Shown: piece after piece, positions 26,250 through 37,165 of the stretch
Layout of the letters: every line of letters starts with the position of its first letter
How positions within the stretch are numbered: the stretch's first letter is position 1
NCBI RefSeq assembly: GCF_000685075.1
Contig: NZ_BAYD01000016.1
Coordinates: 50,475 to 114,474 of the forward strand
Length of the DNA: 64,000 nucleotides
Source of the DNA: Paraburkholderia oxyphila NBRC 105797
Lineage (GTDB): Bacteria; Pseudomonadota; Gammaproteobacteria; Burkholderiales; Burkholderiaceae
Direction of reading: 5' to 3'
Notes under the pieces: model-generated
Told to the model about the DNA's origin: nothing
Databases searched by the model: none
Seen by the model: the letters and a program-made list of their open reading frames with translations, nothing else
Made by a program: the position numbers and the translations under genes

Positions 26250-27689
26250 GTGCACCAGAAGGCGAAAGAGCAAGGAACCTTTCATGAACTTGAACAGGCA
26301 GGAACCGACACCGGGTCGCCTGCGCGAATCAGCCGGGAACTACGCCTTGGGCAGATCATCCTTGCCGCCCAGCAAGCGTTTCAGGAGGATGGGTACGCTG
26401 GATTCGCGACGCGCCGCGTAGCGGGTCGCGTAGGAATCACATTGGGAAATCTTCAATACTACTTTCGGACGAAAGAGGAATTGTTACGCGCGGCGCTGCA
26501 AGAATATGTGCGCCAAATAGCCAGCGACTACACGACCATCGCGAGCCAGTCGGGTGTCGGCGCCGCACGGCGTTGCGCCGCGCTCATAGAGCGCATTTTT
26601 CACGACATCATTGAAACTGATCTACCGAAGTTCATGTTTGAACTATGGGCTTTCGCTCAGCGTGAACCCTATGCCATGGAACTCGTTGAAGGTACGTATG
26701 CCGAGTATCGGAACATCTTCGCGAAGCTACTGTCGGAAATCCACCCGGCTTTGACTCACGAACAGTGCCTGGTGCGTGCATCCGTTCTAGTTGTGCAGAC
26801 GACTGGAATGATGATATTCACTAACCACGCCAGAGACTCGGATAAGGACTTCGCAGAATTCGTTCGCGTGACAAAACGGGTGGTGAAAATGATCGTTGGC
26901 TTGCCGCCGCAGGACCTGGAAGCCGACGCCCCTCCTCCCAGTTCGCCCAAGGGTCAGACACGCGACCAAAGGAGTGCACACATCAGGGTCTTTGGTTCCG
27001 AGGAGCACGTCCAGCACGGGCTGTTCGAGCTGAGCATGCGAAGAACAGGAAACGATGCCGCCTATTACCGACCCACAGTCCAAGGGAAACGTCGCGAGGT
27101 AAAGATCAACGAGATCGTCTCGACTGCCGCTAACCTTTTGGCGGCGGAAGGATACGCGAACTTTACACTGGCGCGAGTGGCCAAGGAACTCGGCATTCCG
27201 CCGTCCGCGCTCCAGAATTATTTTCCGACACATGACGACCTGCTTCGCTCGACGATTGGCGCGCTCCTGAACGCCTACCTGGACCGCTATGCAGACATGG
27301 GCAGGCCGACCGGTAAACCGGCGATGGAACGATTGTCTGGAATCGTTGATGATGCTATCGAAGAAGCCCGTGATCCGAGGACTTGTCGATTCTCGTTCGA
27401 ATTGTCAGCACTGTCCCAGCACTCGGACATAGCGCTCGAACTCGTGAGAAGACTCTACTCCGCATATCGACCGATCTATGTGGATCTGGTGCGCGAGATA
27501 GACTCGTCTGCCACTGCGCGCGAATGCCAGGCGCGCGGGACACTAATTGCGGCGCAGATGGAGGGCGCCGTAATTTTGATGTTCGGATCCAGGAAGCAAC
27601 CGCCGGACTTGGACGACGTTTTCGATTTGATGAGAGCGACGGTGATTCGCATCGCAGAAGGAAACATTGCCACAAAGGGCGCGGCGTAG
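26250..27689 (+). CDS. Tandem TetR regulator with two complete HTH domains
   Basis: A 479-residue protein, about twice the usual TetR length. The GTG at 26250 with GGGGAGAA five bases upstream is preferred to the TTG at 26235. The first HTH lies at residues 33-80 (AAQQAFQEDGYAGFATRRVAGRVGITLGNLQYYFRTKEELL) and a complete ligand-type helical domain follows to about residue 235. The second HTH is at residues 285-333 (AANLLAAEGYANFTLARVAKELGIPPSALQNYFPTHDDLL), with its own ligand domain to the end. The two HTHs are related but differ in the recognition helix. A single polypeptide could act as an internal dimer. Its operators are probably the GACCTA boxes in its own promoter and in blocks A-C. 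Confidence 0.85.
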   Translation: MHQKAKEQGTFHELEQAGTDTGSPARISRELRLGQIILAAQQAFQEDGYAGFATRRVAGRVGITLGNLQYYFRTKEELLRAALQEYVRQIASDYTTIASQSGVGAARRCAALIERIFHDIIETDLPKFMFELWAFAQREPYAMELVEGTYAEYRNIFAKLLSEIHPALTHEQCLVRASVLVVQTTGMMIFTNHARDSDKDFAEFVRVTKRVVKMIVGLPPQDLEADAPPPSSPKGQTRDQRSAHIRVFGSEEHVQHGLFELSMRRTGNDAAYYRPTVQGKRREVKINEIVSTAANLLAAEGYANFTLARVAKELGIPPSALQNYFPTHDDLLRSTIGALLNAYLDRYADMGRPTGKPAMERLSGIVDDAIEEARDPRTCRFSFELSALSQHSDIALELVRRLYSAYRPIYVDLVREIDSSATARECQARGTLIAAQMEGAVILMFGSRKQPPDLDDVFDLMRATVIRIAEGNIATKGAA

Positions 27690-27785
27690 AGTCGTCGCCC
27701 TCGCTGGTCACACTCATGCGGTAACGTGTGATCGGTCGTGGACGGAATCCGGTGGGCCACCAGCACGTCGATGGCAGTGTAGTGG

Positions 27786-28999
<1,214 letters not shown>

Positions 29000-29103
29000 C
29001 TATCGACCTGTCCGAGGAAATTAAACCACTACACAGTGCCCCCACCGGCCTTGCGAATTTGCAAAATAACGATCCAGTTCGAGCCAGAGACCGAATACCC
29101 TCG

Positions 29104-29391
29104 TCAACTTTCCGGCGCGCCTGTCCTGCCGACCAGGAACCATGTGCGGAGCTCGCCCATGCCGTTCGTCACTATCGTTCCGCGCTCCTCGAAGACGAAA
29201 GGTTCTCCCAGCCTGCCGCGAGTGCCCTCTGTTACCTGCACGCGCCCAGCTACGCCGTGCGATTCCATCCTGCTCTCAAGGTTGACAGTCATTCCCCACA
29301 AGTCGTAGATGAACTTGCGCTTCCCGATCACGCCAGCCACAACCTCTCCACTGTTGATACCGCGCTGGCAATCGTATGTGATGACACCCAT
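29104..29391 (-). pseudogene. C-terminal fragment of an adenylate/guanylate cyclase
   Basis: The 95-codon frame reads GINSGEVVAGVIGKRKFIYDLWGMTVNLESRMESHGVAGRVQVTE, the end of a class III nucleotide cyclase catalytic domain (normally W-G-D-x-V-N-x-A-S-R-M-E). Here WGM replaces the key WGD aspartate. Everything upstream of the GINSG strand, including the metal-binding aspartates, is missing. It lies between the IS3 copy and transposase debris, so it is almost certainly a non-functional leftover. Confidence 0.7.
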
Positions 29392-29761
29392 TAGCGGGTG
29401 ATCGTGTCCATGACTTCCTCCTTGGCGGAAGGTTGCTCAGCGGCCCCATGATCACACCAGAGGCTGGCGCTCCGCTGGCCGGGCAAGTCCTTTACCAATT
29501 CAGGATCAAGCGATCGGCGTACTGCGGTTACCTGTCGCCCTGGTGGCTCCGCGACCCCAGAAGAACTTTGGTACCGCAATGCGTCCATGGGGTTCGCACA
29601 AGTGCAAGGGCTGCCGGGTTGTCGGCGCCAATCCACGGCTGGCTCGCATTGCGGGCGATCCGCTTTTACTGCATATCGTGGACGGCGGCACAGCATTCGA
29701 TTCAAACCAAAGTGGTTGAATACCAGTCATCACATGAGGCTTGCGGCCACCGTCGTTAGCT
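29392..29761. other. Unassigned debris between the cyclase fragment and IS110 remnant
   Basis: Several short frames are open on both strands, but none has a recognisable domain, ribosome site or consistent codon bias. It is probably scrambled remains of mobile DNA. Confidence 0.3.
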
Positions 29762-30645
29762 CTACTCAAAGCAGCACGTCATATCGAATGGTTTGTGCTC
29801 CTTCAGCATGTGGAAGCACGCGCGGGCGAGCTTGTGTGCCAAAGCTTTGCGCGCCAAGATAGGATTGGTCTTGACCTTCTCAAAGGCTTTGTGAGCGACT
29901 TCAGTGAGGAGTCTGGCGGCGGTCCTGACGCCGACTCCCAGCATGCTGGTCAGGACCGGCCAAAGAGGGGGTGCATGCACCAGGCGTTCTACCTCGCTGG
30001 CAACCTTGTCGCGTTGCTTGCGCAAAGGCGCGAACTGCTGGGCCAGACGTGGCATACCGATAGTTGCGGCCTGAGTGCCGGGTACGATCACCGCCTGTTC
30101 GCTGAGCGCCTGAACGATTTCGGCCGCAAGGCTTGTGCCCATGCGCGGTGCGAGTTTGGTGGGACGATTGGCGAGTGTCTTCTCGCTGGTTGCGGCAAGC
30201 TCGGCAGCCGACCGGTATCGCTCAAGCAGATCGAGCACGGCCGGATGTCGAGGCGCGGCCCCAGAACCCGTTCCAGTGCGGGATAAATCTGGGTAAGCAG
30301 GCCACGAATGTGGTTGCTGGTCTGCGTGATCTGTGCGGCGAGATCATCCTCGAAACCGCACAACATAGTGAGCTCGGCGAGCGGTTCGTCAGCCAGTCGA
30401 AGCGAGCGCAGCGTGTGCGGCAATGAGCGTGCGGCTTCCGCAATGATGGCGGCATCGCGAGCATCGGTCTTGGCTTCGCCTGCATGCAGATCGGCGATGC
30501 GGCGCATGGCCAGACCCGGCAGATAGGCGACGAGGACACCTTCATCACGGGCAGTGCGCCAATGGTGGCGGGCTGATCGACGACGAACAGAAGCTGGCCG
30601 TGCGCCTTGAGTTCGGTGATGAGCGCGTGCAGTTGGCCTCATCGT
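29762..30645 (-). pseudogene. Frameshifted IS110-family transposase
   Basis: Three minus-strand frames together make an IS110-like product. The first holds GQLHALITELKAHGQLLFVV near 30630, the second RDEGVLVAYLPGLAMRRIADLHAGEAKTDARDAAIIAEAAR. After a shift near 30240 the third reads VLDLLERYRSAAELAATSEKTLA, and later LTSMLGVGVRTAARLLTEVA. The DEDD-domain start is gone, and the last 45 residues (ILARKALAHKLARACFHMLKEHKPFD) look like the tail of a different IS110 subgroup joined after an internal deletion. At least two frameshifts and the missing N-terminus make it inactive. Confidence 0.8.
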
Positions 30646-30916
30646 TGGGCGGAGCTTCGTTGTACAGGCTGCGAGACGGCACCTTTTACCAACCTAAACC
30701 AGCCCCTAACGCTTGACGAAAGACATAGCCCCCCGCGAATGCGCGACACGATGTGCTCGTCCATGATCGCGCACGTGGCCCGACCGTTCTTCCACTTTCG
30801 CGGTTTACGCAAATTCCGTGGTCGATTTCGTGTCTCGTTCAACCGGAAGGCGCAGACGTTGCCGTCGACGGCGACAGATGTTGGCGGCTGTGTAAATCCG
30901 ACACTAGACGGCGGCG

Positions 30917-31681
30917 CTAGATCGTGAGGCCGCCGTCGACGACGACACACTCGCCGTTCGTGTAGCTCGATGCGTCCGACACGAGGTAGAGCATTGTGCC
31001 GGCCATCTCACGCGGTTCGGCGTGACGGCGCAGCGGAATCTTCGCCATCCAGCCTTCGTAAATCGCGGGATCCTCGAACAGCGCGCCTGCGAACTTGGTC
31101 CTCGTGAGCCCCGGCAGCAACGCGTTCACGCGAATGCCGAGCGGCCCGCACTCCTTCGCAAAGGCTCGAGTCATGTTGACGACTGCAGCCTTCGTGACCG
31201 AATAGATGCCCTGCCGATCGCCCGGCTGCAGCGCATGCACCGACGCGGTATTCACGATCACGCCGCCTCCCTGCGCCCTCATCATCTTGCCGGCTTCGAC
31301 CGACATAAAGAAGTAGCCGCGGACGTTCACCTCGACGGTTTTTTCGTACGCCGCGAGATCGGTATCGAGGATATGGCCGAAGTACGGATTCGCGGCCGCG
31401 TTGTTGACAAGAATGTCGAGACGCCCGTGCTTGCCGCGGATCTGCTCGAATGTGGCTGCGATGTCCTCCAACCGTCCGACGTGGCACGCGAGCGCTTCGG
31501 CCCGGCCGCCCGCGGCGACGATCTCGTTGACCACCGCCTGGCAGTCGCCGAGCTTGCGGCTCGACACGAGTACGTGCGCACCCTGCTCGGCGAGCAGCTT
31601 CGCGATTTCCTCGCCGATGCCACGGCTCGCGCCGGTCACGAGCGCAATCTTTCCCGTCAGGTCGAACAACTTCGTTACCAT
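30917..31681 (-). CDS. SDR-family oxidoreductase
   Basis: A 254-residue classical short-chain dehydrogenase. The start at 31681 has GGAGG eight bases upstream. TGASRGIG (cofactor), NNAA, the serine region VNTASVHALQPGDRQGIYSVTKAAV with catalytic Y and K (YSVTK), and LPGLTRTKFAG are all in place. Close relatives include glucose 1-dehydrogenase-like and 3-oxoacyl-ACP-reductase-like enzymes, so the substrate is open. It stands upstream of IS110 debris and downstream of the ghost cytochrome and amine oxidase genes, so it was probably the third gene of the duplicated amine-oxidation cluster or was captured later. Confidence 0.85.
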   Translation of the reverse strand: MVTKLFDLTGKIALVTGASRGIGEEIAKLLAEQGAHVLVSSRKLGDCQAVVNEIVAAGGRAEALACHVGRLEDIAATFEQIRGKHGRLDILVNNAAANPYFGHILDTDLAAYEKTVEVNVRGYFFMSVEAGKMMRAQGGGVIVNTASVHALQPGDRQGIYSVTKAAVVNMTRAFAKECGPLGIRVNALLPGLTRTKFAGALFEDPAIYEGWMAKIPLRRHAEPREMAGTMLYLVSDASSYTNGECVVVDGGLTI

Positions 31682-31750
31682 ACTTCGCCCCTCCATGGTT
31701 GTGCGGTTCGCGCCGCTTCAGGTTGTTCAGCAATGCGTATCAATCAAACC

Positions 31751-31885
31751 TCACTCAGCCTGGGAGGCCTCTACCGACGTCGTGACATAGTGCTGAAGTC
31801 GATAGAGTAGGATGAGGCCAGGGCTAGAAATGAGGAGCAGAGAGATAGCAATGGCCAAAATGGCGATCAGTATGCGTTTCTTCAT
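31751..31885 (-). pseudogene. N-terminal remnant of a second cytochrome c gene
   Basis: The 44-codon frame starts KKRILIAILAIAISLLLISS and continues LILLYRLQHYVTTSVEASQA, matching the intact cytochrome at 4992 (KKVVLVAISAVFALLLALLG, IYRLQSYVTASAEANQA). It stops just before the first CxxCH heme motif, so no heme domain remains. It follows the amine oxidase remnant in the same order and spacing as the intact pair. Confidence 0.82.
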
Positions 31886-31895
31886 CTTCGTGCTC

Positions 31896-32187
31896 CTATG
31901 CCTGACGCAGTGCATTGAGCGCCTGAAGCACGCCCTGATGTCCTGAACGTACTGCGCCATCCATATAGCCGGCCCAAATGTCCGCAGACTCTGTGCCTGA
32001 CCAGATCAGACTCCCGCACGGCGGACGGAGCGCCTCACCGCGCGCGCTCCAGAACCCGGGAGGGATGGCGGAGACGCAAGTGATGGTCCACGGATCGGCC
32101 CGGCCCCAGTCACGATCGTCGTATGACACAGGAGACAATGTTTCGTCACCCTAGGCTCGTGCATAGAGTTCGATCTGCATATGCCTA
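31896..32187 (-). pseudogene. C-terminal remnant of a second flavin amine oxidase
   Basis: The minus strand encodes SPVSYDDRDWGRADPWTITC, then FWSARGEALRPPCGSLIWSG and WAGYMDGAVRSGHQGVLQAL, about 85-90 percent identical by eye to the end of the intact enzyme at 5003. A TAG replaces the TGG of the RAWGDE stretch (near 32153). Everything before about residue 400 is absent. The gene therefore cannot work, but it shows that the amine oxidase-cytochrome pair was duplicated. Confidence 0.88.
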
Positions 32188-32500
32188 CCACCGTCGTCGA
32201 GCCGGGCTTTCCACGCGTATGCGCTTTACCGCGCTACTCCGACCGCCGTGGCTACTTTGGCGGGCGTCCTGCCCGCCAACATCAAGCGACCGGCTCGCAC
32301 CCGCTTGCGCGTAGCTTCGTCCATCCTGGCCGCCCACCGAGTCTCCCTTCGACGTGGTGACCGTATAACGCGCCAGTAGAGAATTGGTTGCCATCGACCT
32401 CGTGATCCTAAATAGCACTTGATAAGTACTTCGTCGGTTTTGATGAGTACCGGCGGACTGCCCGCGATTTCATCTGATGATCTGCGGGCCCTTTCTTTGC

Positions 32501-32785
32501 CTAGTCGAACGTCGAAGCGCCAGTACCCAGTTGTTCCCCCGGCACCGGAAGGCGCTCGGTGTGCACTACGGTTCGACTGACAGGTCTCGAGCTGCCACGC
32601 TCAGCGACGTTCATCACGTTGTGCTGGTCGGCCTGAAGGCTCAGGGCGCTTTGGCCGCGTTGCGATGCTGGAGCTCCGACTTGCGGGTTATAGAACGGCG
32701 CCGGGCCATAACCGCTGGCAAAAACGGGGACGGTATACGCTGTAAAGACGGCGATGAGTAAAGTGGCGGGAAGCTTGGTCTTCAT
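32501..32785 (-). CDS. Small secreted protein of unknown function
   Basis: A 94-residue product with GGAG eight bases before the ATG at 32785 and a signal peptide (KTKLPATLLIAVFTAYTVPVFASGYG). The mature part begins PAPFYNPQVGAPASQRGQSALSLQ, a pattern I associate with short Burkholderia exported proteins related to DUF4148 but not named. There is no cysteine and no catalytic motif. The stretch 32190-32500 downstream of it is without a convincing gene; a 77-codon minus frame there looks like transposon debris. Confidence 0.6.
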   Translation of the reverse strand: MKTKLPATLLIAVFTAYTVPVFASGYGPAPFYNPQVGAPASQRGQSALSLQADQHNVMNVAERGSSRPVSRTVVHTERLPVPGEQLGTGASTFD

Positions 32786-32964
32786 GATGTGCTCCGGTAA
32801 TCGTTACGAATTCAGTTCGAGCGGGCGCTGCGGAAGGACCGGGGAAATATATTCCAGAGTGGCGGCGCGGCGACAGCCGCGGGACTGCCTTACCCGGAGA
32901 TCGCCCCAGGTCGCGCTGTCCAAACCCGGCCCAACCCGCGCTTGGGACGTGCCGGGTGACTGGC

Positions 32965-33378
32965 TCAGGTCCCGCCGCTCCCAGCTACGGCCACTGCCCG
33001 AATCTCGATATAAAGCCCGGGAATGGAGAGCTGCGTCGTCCCGACCGCAGTCCACGACGGATAGCGGTCAGGGAAGTACTCGTCCTTGACAGCCGAGAAG
33101 GCCTCCGTTCCGCCCTGAATGTCCGTGTGAAATGTCGTCAGTTCGACAACGTCTGCCAAGTTCGCCCCTGCCGCCTCGAGAACGGCTTTCAGCGACTCGA
33201 AGGCGATCCGGGTCTGCGCCCGAATATCCTCGCCAACCTTCCCATCCGGAGTCGCCCCGACCTGGCCGGAAACCCAGATCGCGTCTCCTACGCGGATCGC
33301 TGGTGAGAAGTGGTACTCGTCATACCACCCCTGGAACGGTGGCGGAATGATCGATTGTCGTTTGGTGGTCGTTGCCAT
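32965..33378 (-). CDS. RidA-family (YjgF/YER057c/UK114) protein
   Basis: A 137-residue protein from the ATG at 33378; the frame extends upstream but without support. YDEYHFSPAIRVGDAIWVSGQVGATPDGKVGEDIRAQTRIAFESLKAVLEAAG is the RidA core, with VVELTTFHTD following and RYPSWTAVGTTQLSIPGLYIEIRAVAV at the end, including the conserved glutamate region. Family members hydrolyse reactive enamines and imines to ketones. This fits a pathway with amine oxidases. It lies 220 bp downstream of the second dioxygenase, and a fragment of a second copy lies at 24512. Confidence 0.85.
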   Translation of the reverse strand: MATTTKRQSIIPPPFQGWYDEYHFSPAIRVGDAIWVSGQVGATPDGKVGEDIRAQTRIAFESLKAVLEAAGANLADVVELTTFHTDIQGGTEAFSAVKDEYFPDRYPSWTAVGTTQLSIPGLYIEIRAVAVAGSGGT

Positions 33379-33599
33379 GACAAGTAAGCCCCTTTCCTTG
33401 AACGAGTTGACAGAGGCAGAAGATATGCTCCATAAGCCCGAGAAACTCTCCAAATTCGCCGGCGTCGCTTGCTACAGCCCCGATGCGACAACTGGGTACT
33501 GCTAGCGGTAGGCGGGGACCAGTTGGACACATTCGGGCACCATCCTCATACCATCGGCCGCTCAAGAGTGATGGATGGCCGCGGTCGCGGCAACCCTGC

Positions 33600-34427
33600 T
33601 CAGCGCAGTTGGGTGAAATGGCTGGGGCGGTAGGGATCCCCGGGATTCAGCGACGATTCGTTGCCCCCACCACATTCCATCTGATAGCCGTTCTCCGTGT
33701 CGGGCAGCGGCCGGTAGAAGAGCTTGTCGCCGGTGAACCGCAGTGCCATTGTGTGGCGCGCCGGGCAGGCTGGCGTCACGGGAGCACCACCGTGCAGCGC
33801 GCCGGAGTGGAACACCAGGGCATCGCCGGGCTCCAGATCCCAGGAGATCACGTCCCACGATGTCGGGTCTTTCTTGCGATCCGCCTCGATGTCGGGAAGT
33901 TTCTGGAAGAAGTCTCCCCCCCACCCCGGCGCGGTGGGATCCGATGGGTCGACATATGCGGGGACGTCGTACTCAGGGCCGAGGTGGGAGCCGCGCACGA
34001 TTTCGAGCGCATTCTCCTTGGGAAGGCTCTCGAAGCTGAACCAGAGGTTGGCCACGTGCGGCCCGTTCGCCGGTATCACCGAGGTGTCCTGGTGCCAGGG
34101 TGACCGCCCTGCCTGCCCACCTGATTTGATGAACAGTTCTTCGGTAATGAACCAGACGTGCTCCGAGTCCCACAGGGACGCAAAGAGATCTTGGAGCCCT
34201 ACCTCCCGGACAAATGCCAGGTACATATCTCTGTTCGCAGGATTGCCGTATTCGTTGTAGTGCGCGTCACTCGTTCCTTCGAAGATAATCTTGCCGGTGC
34301 CGGGGTGTGCGATCGCGTAGTCGAAGCACTCACGTGCACGCTTCATTTGCTCGGGCGAGAAGAGGCCCCGGATGACGATGGCGCCATTGACTGCCAAGTC
34401 CTGCTTCATCTGCTCAGTTACTTGCAT
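33600..34427 (-). CDS. Phytanoyl-CoA dioxygenase (PhyH) family oxygenase, copy 2
   Basis: A 275-residue protein starting at the ATG at 34427 with AAGGAAGG upstream. The iron ligands are in SPWHQDTSVIPANGPH (HxD, about residue 110) and HSGALHGGAPVTP (distal His), with the arginine RHTMALRF for 2-oxoglutarate. ALEIVRGSHLGPEYDVPAY is the jelly-roll segment. The N-terminus QDLAVNGAIVIRGLFSPEQMKRARECFDYAI is typical. It probably performs a hydroxylation in the same pathway as copy 1, but the two differ throughout, so they may act on successive intermediates. Block C lies upstream. Confidence 0.87.
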   Translation of the reverse strand: MQVTEQMKQDLAVNGAIVIRGLFSPEQMKRARECFDYAIAHPGTGKIIFEGTSDAHYNEYGNPANRDMYLAFVREVGLQDLFASLWDSEHVWFITEELFIKSGGQAGRSPWHQDTSVIPANGPHVANLWFSFESLPKENALEIVRGSHLGPEYDVPAYVDPSDPTAPGWGGDFFQKLPDIEADRKKDPTSWDVISWDLEPGDALVFHSGALHGGAPVTPACPARHTMALRFTGDKLFYRPLPDTENGYQMECGGGNESSLNPGDPYRPSHFTQLR

Positions 34428-34574
34428 GAATCCTTCCTTTTTTTCAGCAACAAACAGTTGAAAATTAAATTGGAATCCCAGACGCGCTGCGACGGGTTCT
34501 TCGATCCCATCACGCGTCGAGCAAGGAGATGCGAATCGCCTTGACGCCAACATCGTGCCGCCCCAATCCATCCG

Positions 34575-34665
34575 TTACTTCAACCTATTATTTACGTGTT
34601 AGTGACCTAATGATAGCGGTGATGTGACCCACTATCAAGGCGAAAACAGACAGGGAAAACACTGA
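34575..34665. promoter_or_regulatory. Triple 22-bp-spaced GACCTA operator block, copy C
   Basis: Boxes start at 34582 (degenerate, AACCTA), 34604 (GACCTA) and 34626 (GACCCA), exactly 22 bp apart, followed by CTATCAAGG and ACAGGGAAAACACTGACTGG. It sits divergently between dioxygenase copy 2 and the decayed tetR remnant C. The boxes are more degenerate than in A and B, but the spacing is kept. Confidence 0.6.
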
Positions 34666-34828
34666 CTGGCGCAATACTTTTATCGGCAATTCACCAAAAG
34701 TTCGGCCATTCACGGGATGCAACCCCAATTTACATGGATCTAGCGAAGCCGACGCCCATTTCAATCACGATAGCGATGCAGAAGATGGCTAATAATTCAA
34801 GACACGACGAAATCTCGTTATGCCATCG

Positions 34829-35120
34829 CATCGACCTATAATTTTGGGCAGCTCGATGTGGGCTACTTTCGGTGGGCCGACGTGCAACAGGAGGCGGTAG
34901 AGCAAGAAACCTTTGACGATCGTGGAGAGGTAACGCCTGATTCCGTGCTGTACCCGCGGCGAACCCCGGAACTGTGCTTTGTGCTGCCCAGCGGACATTT
35001 CAGGAGGATGGATATGCTAGCTTCGCGACAGCGGGTCGCGCAGGAATAAATTAGGAAACCTTCAATGCTACTTTCGACCGAAAGACGAATTGCTACGCGC
35101 GGCGTTGCTACGCGCTAAAC
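34829..35120 (+). pseudogene. Decayed tetR remnant C with its promoter
   Basis: CGACCTATAAT (34832), GCCGACGTGCAACAGGAGGCGG and AGAGCAAGAAACCTTTGACG correspond to the promoter and first codons of the tandem tetR. Later TTTCAGGAGGATGG, GCGGGTCGCGCAGGAATAAA and TACTTTCGACCGAAAGACGA follow the HTH part. A deletion and a TAA destroy the frame. The homology ends just after the HTH at TACGCGCGGCGTTG, almost the same end point as in remnant A. Downstream to 35580 I find no supported gene; several short frames carry no motif. Confidence 0.7.
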
Positions 35121-35796
35121 GTGGAGGCACGTATCGTCGTGTTGATCAAGAACGAAGCCTGAGGACCGCGCCACCCCCGCGTGCACGCCATCCAGTGCTG
35201 CTCGCCCACAACCCGCACAGGTCCACCCGGCGTACCCAATTCGGGCAAAGTTTCATGTAGTGCGCGATTTCAACCAAGGCTGTACCGCGATCGACTGTCG
35301 GGCGATCCAAAACAATTATCGCCCGCAAGCCGGATAGCCGATTCCGGTGCAAACTCAGGGAAACCGGGCACGCAAAGGCAAGACACGCGGACGGCAACAA
35401 ATTTACTTGAAATTTTGACTCAACTTTCCGTGCGAGCGCACCAGTTTTTCGCACGATTCAACACGACTATTATGATAAGTTTTCCTATATAAATGGATTG
35501 TCTTGCGACGCATGATTTCTGCGCTGGCCAAGCGGCGCTATAAAACTTCCGTCAATTCTCGAAGTGCCAGAATGCGATCTATCCCTCATCCAAGTCGTTT
35601 GGCATTCGTGGCACGCACGTCGCCACCTTGGCTCGCGGGCGGCACGTCGCATGAATATAGCTTTTCCGGAGGAACGACGATCCGCCCGTGACCACGCCCC
35701 GGTGCACCCGGGAGAGCGCCCGCCGGAGTGCAGCCGCGCGGCCGACGGCTGGCCGGTCCCGGAGGCTGCCGCGGCCGCCCCGCGCGATGGTGAGCT

Positions 35797-35823
35797 GGCC
35801 GCGATAAGGGCGTTATCGCGGCC
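35797..35823. repeat. Perfect 11-bp inverted repeat beside the truncated IS1182 copy
   Basis: GGCCGCGATAA and TTATCGCGGCC flank a 5-base centre (GGGCG). It lies within 25 bp of the point where IS1182 transposase homology stops. It could be a hairpin used as insertion target or the end of a foreign segment. Confidence 0.5.
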
Positions 35824-35839
35824 AACAAATGAGTCGAGG

Positions 35840-37165
35840 GTCTTCGAGTGCCGAACACATGTTCGACCGTTCGGCGCCGTATCGTCATGGCATCAAGCTG
35901 GCGATCCAGTCTGAGTTGCAGCGCCTCGAGTACCGCTTCGTGCTCCCATCGTCGAATGCGTCGGTAGGGCGCCGGGGTGCACTGGCTCTTGAGCGAGCAA
36001 TGAGGACAGGCACTGCTCCCATAGACACGCGGTTTCAGCAGATTGGCGCTCTCGACCGTAGTGAATCTGTATATTGCCCGCTGCCCAGCCGGGCACACGT
36101 ACTGGTCATCGCTGGCGATGTAGATGAAGTCGCTCCGGTCGAAGCGCCCATCAGCCTTTGCGCTCGAGGTTTGCGTTTTCGGAACCAGCGCCGCAATACC
36201 CATATCGTCGCAAGCCTTGACTTCTGGTGCTTTGAAGTATCCACGGTCTGCCAATGCCTTGAGCCGCTTCTTGCCCATGGCATCGCGCGCGGCCTTAGCC
36301 ATTCGGCTCAACTGCGCCCGGTCGCTGCCGATGTTCGTAACCTCGTGGGTCACAATGAGATGGTGTTGGGTATCGACGGCTACCTGGACGTTGCAACGTT
36401 GTAATCAACCACGCCCGTGCCTTTGGCTTGCGACATCATCGAGCGTGAGTCGGGGTCAGTCAGCGAGACCTGTTTTTCCGGCAGATCGTTCAGAAACTCC
36501 GCCGCACGATCCAGATCGCGTATCTGTTCGCGCAGCGTCTCGATCTTATCCCGTAGCCGCTCGGTCTTCGATTCTACTTCGGCGGGTTGAGTGCGATCCG
36601 CGGTTTCCAGCGCATCCCGGTAGCGCTGAATGCTTTGTTCGATCTGCCCCTGACGTTTCGCGATCTTGTTGGGTGTGAAGTTCTGGTCGCGGCTGTTGAC
36701 CGCCTTGAACTTGCTGCTGTCGATGGCCACGATCGCTTGCGTGAACAGTTTGAAATCGCGGCAGATCATCACGAAGCGACGGTATACGTTGCGAATGCCG
36801 GCACCATTGCTACGCCTGAACTCGGCAATCGTCTTGAAGTGCGGCGCCAGCCGGCCCGTCAGCCACATCAGTTCGACGTTGCGCTGGCACTCCCGCTCCA
36901 GACGCCGGCTCGACTCCACGCGATTGAGATAGCCGTAGATGTAGATCTTCAGAAGCACTGCCGGATGGTAAGACGGTCGGCCCGTGTTCGCAGGGGTAAC
37001 CCCTTCAAATCCCAGGGACGCCAGATCGAGTTCGTCTACGAATGCATCGACAATCCTGATCAGATTGTCTTCGGCGATGAAGTCTTCGAGACACTCCGGC
37101 AACAAGGTCGCCTGACTGCGCTCTGCACCTTCGACGAATCGTCCCACCTGTACCTCACGTACCAA
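35840..37165 (-). pseudogene. IS1182-family transposase, frameshifted and 3'-truncated
   Basis: The N-terminal frame (36380-37165) starts VGRFVEGAERSQATLLPECLEDFIAEDNLIRIVDAFVD, with RPSYHPAVLLKIYIYGYLNRVESSRRLE and AIVAIDSSKFKAVNSRDQNFT, the IS1182 DDE beginning. An 8-bp insertion, GCAACGTT on the plus strand at 36393-36400, flanked by a repeated ACGTT, breaks the frame after VVDYNV. The next frame continues AVDTQHHLIVTHEVTNIGSDR and YVCPAGQRAIYRF with a zinc-like CPHCSLKSQC. The end EHVFGT at about 35845 is cut off and joined to unrelated GC-rich DNA. Removal of the 8 bp would restore that junction. Confidence 0.88.

Noticed and set aside
35146..35454. Overlapping frames on both strands after tetR remnant C
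   Set aside because: Neither has a start signal or known domain, and codon use is not that of neighbouring genes.
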